Both the position numbers and the translations under genes were made by a program. A stretch of 9,541 bases of DNA from an uncultured bacterium (GTDB taxonomy: Bacteria > Patescibacteriota > Minisyncoccia > Phycocordibacterales > UBA9973), in NCBI GenBank assembly GCA_903895055.1, contig CAITSL010000026.1:1-9541 (forward strand), written 5' to 3'. The notes beneath the pieces were generated by a model. The model was not told where the DNA came from. It was given only the letters and a program-made list of their open reading frames with translations, and searched no databases. Of this stretch, positions 6,222-9,541 are shown piece after piece. The first letter of the stretch is position 1, and the number at the start of each line of letters is the position of its first letter.

Positions 6222-6235
6222 ATAGAACTATATTT

Positions 6236-7606
6236 ATGTGGAAAAAGCGAGTATTGGCTTTAATAATCCTTTTAATCGGCGCGGGGCTGGTATTTTTTGT
6301 TTTTAAATCCGAGCCGAAATTAAACAAGAATTTTGCTACGGCAAGCTCATTTTTCAAAAATCATCCCTTCCGCCTGGGCTTGGATCTTTCTGGCGGAAGT
6401 CATTTGATTTATAAAGCCGATATTTCCCAAGTTCCCGCAGGGCAGGTTTCAGATTCAATGAATGCACTTCGAGATGTGATTGAACGCCGAGTGAATCTTT
6501 TCGGAGTTTCCGAGCCGGTGGTGCAAGTGCAAAATGGTGGGTTTATTTCTGGCTCGACTGATGAAAAATTAATTGTAGATCTCCCCGGGGTAACGGATGT
6601 GGAAAAGGCGACTGAGATGATCGGGCAAACTCCTCTGCTTGAATTTAAGACTGAAGCGCCTGCCGGTACTCCACAACAGGCGACTGTAGATAAAAATGGA
6701 AAAATAACTCTGAATGCCAATCTCGGTCCGCAATTTGTTTCAACCGAGCTAACCGGTAGATATTTAAAAAAGGCAACTCTAGAATTTGATCAAAATACCC
6801 GTGAGCCAAAAGTGGGTTTGCAATTTGACGCTACCGGAACGAAACTTTTTGATCAAATAACCAAAGACAATGTGGGGAAAATTGTAGCGATTTATCTTGA
6901 TGGTGCACCTATTTCAACTCCAGTGGTAAGGGAAGAGATTACCGGCGGGACAGCCGAAATTTCTGGAAGTTTCACTCCCACTGAAGCCAAACAGTTAGTG
7001 GGCAGATTGAATTCTGGCGCACTTCCGGTGCCGATTACTTTACTTTCTAGACAAACCATTGGGGCAATTTTGGGATCGAATGCGGTACATGCCGGGGTAA
7101 AAGCGTCCATTATCGGGTTTTTGATTATCGCTCTTTTTTTAATCCTGTGGTATCGTTTACCGGGGTTGATCGCAGTGCTGGCGCTTTCCATTTATGTTTC
7201 TATTATCCTTGCGCTTTTTAAATTAATACCGGTTACTCTCTCTGCGGCGGGTATGGCTGGATTTATTATTTCGATCGGGATAGCGGTGGATGCCAATGTG
7301 CTTATTTTTGAGCGGGTTAAAGAAGAATTGCGTTCCGGTAGAACAATCTCTGATGCGGTAGCAGCGGGATTTTCTCGAGCTTGGTTTTCCATTCGTGATT
7401 CCAATATTTCAAGTATTATTACGGCTATTATTCTTTTCTCTTTTGGCACGTCCTTGATCAAAGGATTTGCCCTCACTCTCGGCATGGGGGTCTTAGTCTC
7501 TATGCTTTCAGCTATCACAATCACTCGAATTTTCCTTTATACCATTGAATTCGTAGGAGAAGGAAAGGTCGCCCGCTTTTTATTCAGTTCAGGACTTTCA
7601 AAATAA
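6236..7606 (+). CDS. secD: Protein translocase subunit SecD
   Basis: This 456-residue accessory subunit of the Sec translocon uses the proton-motive force with SecF to help pull proteins across the membrane after SecA. TM1 is at about residues 6-23. The hallmark FRLGLDLSGG (45-54) opens the first periplasmic domain. Residues about 75-265 carry the extracytoplasmic P1/head region, ending in the conserved GSFTPTEAKQLVGRLNSGAL stretch (244-263). TM2-TM6 lie at about 288-436, including the GIAVDANVLIFERVKEEL motif (348-365) with Asp352, the conserved membrane acid. The C-terminus is short. It is smaller than the E. coli protein (about 615 residues), as in many Gram-positive and Patescibacteria forms, but complete. 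secF follows after 3 nt. The start at 6236 fits the promoter placed just upstream. No yajC is next to it. Confidence 0.96.
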   Translation: MWKKRVLALIILLIGAGLVFFVFKSEPKLNKNFATASSFFKNHPFRLGLDLSGGSHLIYKADISQVPAGQVSDSMNALRDVIERRVNLFGVSEPVVQVQNGGFISGSTDEKLIVDLPGVTDVEKATEMIGQTPLLEFKTEAPAGTPQQATVDKNGKITLNANLGPQFVSTELTGRYLKKATLEFDQNTREPKVGLQFDATGTKLFDQITKDNVGKIVAIYLDGAPISTPVVREEITGGTAEISGSFTPTEAKQLVGRLNSGALPVPITLLSRQTIGAILGSNAVHAGVKASIIGFLIIALFLILWYRLPGLIAVLALSIYVSIILALFKLIPVTLSAAGMAGFIISIGIAVDANVLIFERVKEELRSGRTISDAVAAGFSRAWFSIRDSNISSIITAIILFSFGTSLIKGFALTLGMGVLVSMLSAITITRIFLYTIEFVGEGKVARFLFSSGLSK

Positions 7607-7609
7607 TTT

Positions 7610-8542
7610 ATGTTCGTAATAAAAAACAAAAAAATATTCATCAGCATATCTGTCGCCTTGGTAATACTTGCTATCATTTCCATGTTTATTTTCAAAATCA
7701 ATAAAAGACTGGGAATTGATTTTACCGGCGGAGCGTTAACCGAAGTTGCCTATAAAGATGCGCGGCCGGCGCAAGCAGATTTAAATGCTTCACTTCAAAC
7801 GTTAGGACTTGGTTCCATTCTACTTCAACCAGCAGGTGATAATGATTATATCGTCAAATCTCGCGATTTGAGTGAGACCGAACATGCACAACTATTAAAA
7901 ACATTAAGTTTGGAGGGGAAAAATGCTCTAACTGAAACAAATTTCAATTCTATTGGACCTTCCATCGGCCAAGAACTTAAATTTAAAGCGCTTTTACTTA
8001 TAATCTTGATTTCTCTAGGCATAATATTATTTATCGCTTTTGCTTTTCGAAAAGTATCCAAACCGATTTCTTCCTGGAAATATGGAATTATCGTTGTTTT
8101 AACTCTGCTTCATGATGTTGCGATTCCTGTAGGAATTTTCACCATCCTTTCCCATTTTTATGGGGTCGAAGTTGACGCGCTTTTTGTGGTGGCTGTGCTG
8201 ACAATTCTCGGCCTTTCTGTTTCTGATACGATTGTTATCTTTGACCGAATTCGCGAGAACTTGAAAAACCAAGCTCATGTCGGGAAAATAAATTTTCCAG
8301 AGACTGTCGGTAAAAGTTTGGAACAATCCTACGTGCGTTCGATCTGCACCTCGCTCACCGTCATTTTAGTTCTTTTATCGCTATTTTTCTTCGGTCCGGT
8401 TTCTACCAAATATTTTGCCCTAATGCTCACCGCTGGAATGTTCTTCGGGACGTACTCCTCTATATTCCTTGCGTCTCCGCTACTTGTTTGGGTAGAGGAA
8501 ATACAGGCAAAAAACAAAGAAAATAAAAAGTCGAAAAAATAA
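7610..8542 (+). CDS. secF: Protein translocase subunit SecF
   Basis: This 310-residue partner of SecD forms the SecDF complex in the cytoplasmic membrane. TM1 spans about residues 9-28, followed by the SecF signature LGIDFTGG (34-41). A short periplasmic domain (about 42-120) ends in IGPSIGQEL. Five further helices lie between about 126 and 296, including LHDVAIPVGIF (167-177) and the conserved VSDTIVIFDRIRENL (204-218) with Asp206 in the proton path. The tail is Lys/Asn/Glu-rich and cytoplasmic. The ATG lies 3 nt after the secD stop without a Shine-Dalgarno sequence, so translation is probably coupled to secD. All family motifs are intact. Confidence 0.96.
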   Translation: MFVIKNKKIFISISVALVILAIISMFIFKINKRLGIDFTGGALTEVAYKDARPAQADLNASLQTLGLGSILLQPAGDNDYIVKSRDLSETEHAQLLKTLSLEGKNALTETNFNSIGPSIGQELKFKALLLIILISLGIILFIAFAFRKVSKPISSWKYGIIVVLTLLHDVAIPVGIFTILSHFYGVEVDALFVVAVLTILGLSVSDTIVIFDRIRENLKNQAHVGKINFPETVGKSLEQSYVRSICTSLTVILVLLSLFFFGPVSTKYFALMLTAGMFFGTYSSIFLASPLLVWVEEIQAKNKENKKSKK

Positions 8543-8559
8543 TTGTTTTCTAAAAATTT

Positions 8560-9312
8560 ATGACTCTATATATAATCTTAGCGGTAGTGTTTGTGATAGT
8601 TGTTTCCGGGCTGAAAGTTGTGAAGCAATACGAAAGGGGAGTGATATTTTTCTTGGGAAAATGCACGGGAGAAAGAGGTCCTGGACTTATTTATGTGATT
8701 CCGATTTTTGAGCGGATGACGCGGGTAACGATGCGGACCATTACCATGGCTATTCCATCGCAGAAAATAATTACTAAAGACAATGTTTCGATCGATATCG
8801 CAGCGGTAGCATATTATCACGTGATGGATCCGGTCAAATCCGTGATTGCCATTGAAGACGTATTTTCCGCAGTCAATCAAATCAGTCAGACAACAGTTCG
8901 AAACGTAGTCGGTCAATTTAAGCTCGACCAACTTCTTTCTCAAACGGTTGATATAAATCTGCAAATTAAAAATGTGATTGATTCGCATACCGAACCCTGG
9001 GGAGCGGAAGTGACGGCTGTGGAAATAAAAGACATCACACTGCCCGACAATATGCAAAGAGCCATGGCCAAAGAAGCCGAAGCGGAAAGAGAGCGCCGAG
9101 CAAAAATAGTCGCGGCTGAAGGAGAATTTCAAGCGGCCGAAAAATTAGGGCAAGCAGCGGATTTGATTTCCAAACACCCGGTGGCTCTACAACTCCGTAC
9201 CCTTCAAACCATGGCCGAAATCAGTGTTGAAAAAAATTCCACCATCATTTTCCCAGCCCAATTTATGACAACAGTGAATGAGGCAATAAAAATGATCAAG
9301 GGAGATAGCTAA
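8560..9312 (+). CDS. Slipin (stomatin-like SPFH/band 7 membrane protein)
   Basis: This 250-residue protein has an N-terminal membrane hairpin or helix at about residues 2-19, then an SPFH/band 7 domain (about 20-165): VKQYERGVIFFLGK, GPGLIYVIPIFERM, TKDNVSIDIAAVAYYHV and PWGAEVTAVEIKDI are typical slipin blocks. Residues about 166-205 form an Ala/Glu/Arg-rich coiled coil (KEAEAERERRAKIVAAEGE) used for oligomer assembly. A hydrophobic end stretch (TIIFPAQF) is also family-typical. Slipins form large rings that organise membrane domains and often guard membrane protein quality, usually beside an NfeD protease; no NfeD is visible here. The gene starts 17 nt after secF and most likely shares its transcript, which suggests a role near the Sec machinery. 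Sampled lines have higher G+C than the helicase gene. Confidence 0.93.
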   Translation: MTLYIILAVVFVIVVSGLKVVKQYERGVIFFLGKCTGERGPGLIYVIPIFERMTRVTMRTITMAIPSQKIITKDNVSIDIAAVAYYHVMDPVKSVIAIEDVFSAVNQISQTTVRNVVGQFKLDQLLSQTVDINLQIKNVIDSHTEPWGAEVTAVEIKDITLPDNMQRAMAKEAEAERERRAKIVAAEGEFQAAEKLGQAADLISKHPVALQLRTLQTMAEISVEKNSTIIFPAQFMTTVNEAIKMIKGDS

Positions 9313-9324
9313 AACGGTATTTTC

Positions 9325-9353
9325 TTGTATTGTTTTGTAGTTATTGTTATACT
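9325..9353 (+). promoter_or_regulatory. Extended -10, leaderless promoter of the last gene
   Basis: TGTTATACT (9345-9353) is an extended -10 ending 6 nt before the ATG at 9360. A weak TTGTAT -35 (9325-9330) sits 17 bp upstream. No terminator hairpin is visible between the slipin stop and this promoter, so read-through may add to expression. Confidence 0.5.
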
Positions 9354-9359
9354 GTAACC

Positions 9360-9541
9360 ATGGAAAATGTAACTCTTGACCCATTAGCGCAAGGGATAAA
9401 GGTACCCATCAAGGCGGCTTTTGGCAGTTATAAATTTTTACTTCGAATTTCAAAAGTCTCGGCCATTTCTCACAATAATTTTAATCCTTCTTTGATATTG
9501 TTCAATGATCATATTGAATACAGAGTGTTTTCAAAAGAAAA
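9360..9541 (+). CDS. Unrecognised protein, N-terminal fragment
   Basis: The frame is open from ATG 9360 to the window end (60 complete codons). It begins MENVTLDPLAQGIKVPIKAA and contains strand-like stretches such as SLILFNDHIEYRVFSK. There is no signal peptide or membrane segment in the visible part. The final stretch faintly recalls bacterial PH-like domains, but this is too weak to name. It has its own extended -10 signal with the leaderless geometry and lies 47 nt after the slipin gene. The true product depends on sequence beyond the window. Confidence 0.6.
   Translation, partial: MENVTLDPLAQGIKVPIKAAFGSYKFLLRISKVSAISHNNFNPSLILFNDHIEYRVFSKE

Noticed and set aside
8578..9132. Long minus-strand ORF (184 codons) opposite the slipin gene
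   Set aside because: The slipin frame on the plus strand is an unmistakable family member; the opposite frame has a His/Arg/Phe/Cys-rich composition typical of an antisense shadow.
1..9541. tRNA, rRNA, CRISPR array, insertion sequence or recoded (TGA=Gly) genes
   Set aside because: No cloverleaf, regularly spaced repeats or transposase frame was seen. The only relevant TGA ends the DUF475 gene at a natural overlap, and no gene is interrupted by in-frame TGA.

Overview
The window looks like a bacterial chromosome fragment of moderately low G+C, most plausibly from the Patescibacteria (Candidate Phyla Radiation, Parcubacteria-like). This rests on compact genes, a short SecD, a helicase-nuclease fusion, a single-chain phenylalanyl-tRNA synthetase, and no Shine-Dalgarno sequence at any of the start codons. 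The assignment is an inference from style and gene content, not from a marker gene. The genetic code appears standard: TGA serves as a stop at 1570-1572, so there is no sign of the TGA=Gly recoding of Gracilibacteria/Absconditabacteria.

Layout: (1) 1-116 is the tail of a DsbA/thioredoxin-fold protein. It is followed by a strong REP-like double hairpin (116-161) and an extended -10 promoter. (2) 221-4562 holds three forward genes: a small cupin, a DUF475/TerC-type membrane protein, and a 997-residue UvrD-family helicase carrying a C-terminal iron-sulfur PD-(D/E)XK nuclease. The last two overlap as ATGA and are probably translationally coupled. (3) 4559-4952 holds a 39-residue single-pass membrane ORF on the minus strand and a 78-residue unknown protein on the plus strand, diverging from a 37-bp gap with overlapping promoter elements. 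(4) 4961-6109 (minus) is a PheRS whose catalytic core is fused to a C-terminal FDX-ACB anticodon-binding domain, the architecture of the monomeric mitochondrial enzyme. (5) 6110-6235 is a divergent promoter region with a perfect 32-bp palindrome. (6) 6236-9312 is a tight cluster of secD, secF and a slipin (SPFH) gene, i.e. membrane protein export plus a membrane scaffold protein. (7) 9360 to the end is the start of an unrecognised gene.

Functionally the window combines envelope work (disulfide chemistry, metal-ion transport, the Sec accessory motor, a membrane-domain scaffold), DNA-end processing and one translation enzyme. The most unusual signals are the mitochondrial-type PheRS, the repeated promoter geometry in which a -10 box ends exactly 6 nt before the start codon (leaderless mRNAs), the unlisted membrane microprotein, and the two intergenic palindromes. 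No tRNA, rRNA, CRISPR array or transposase was seen.
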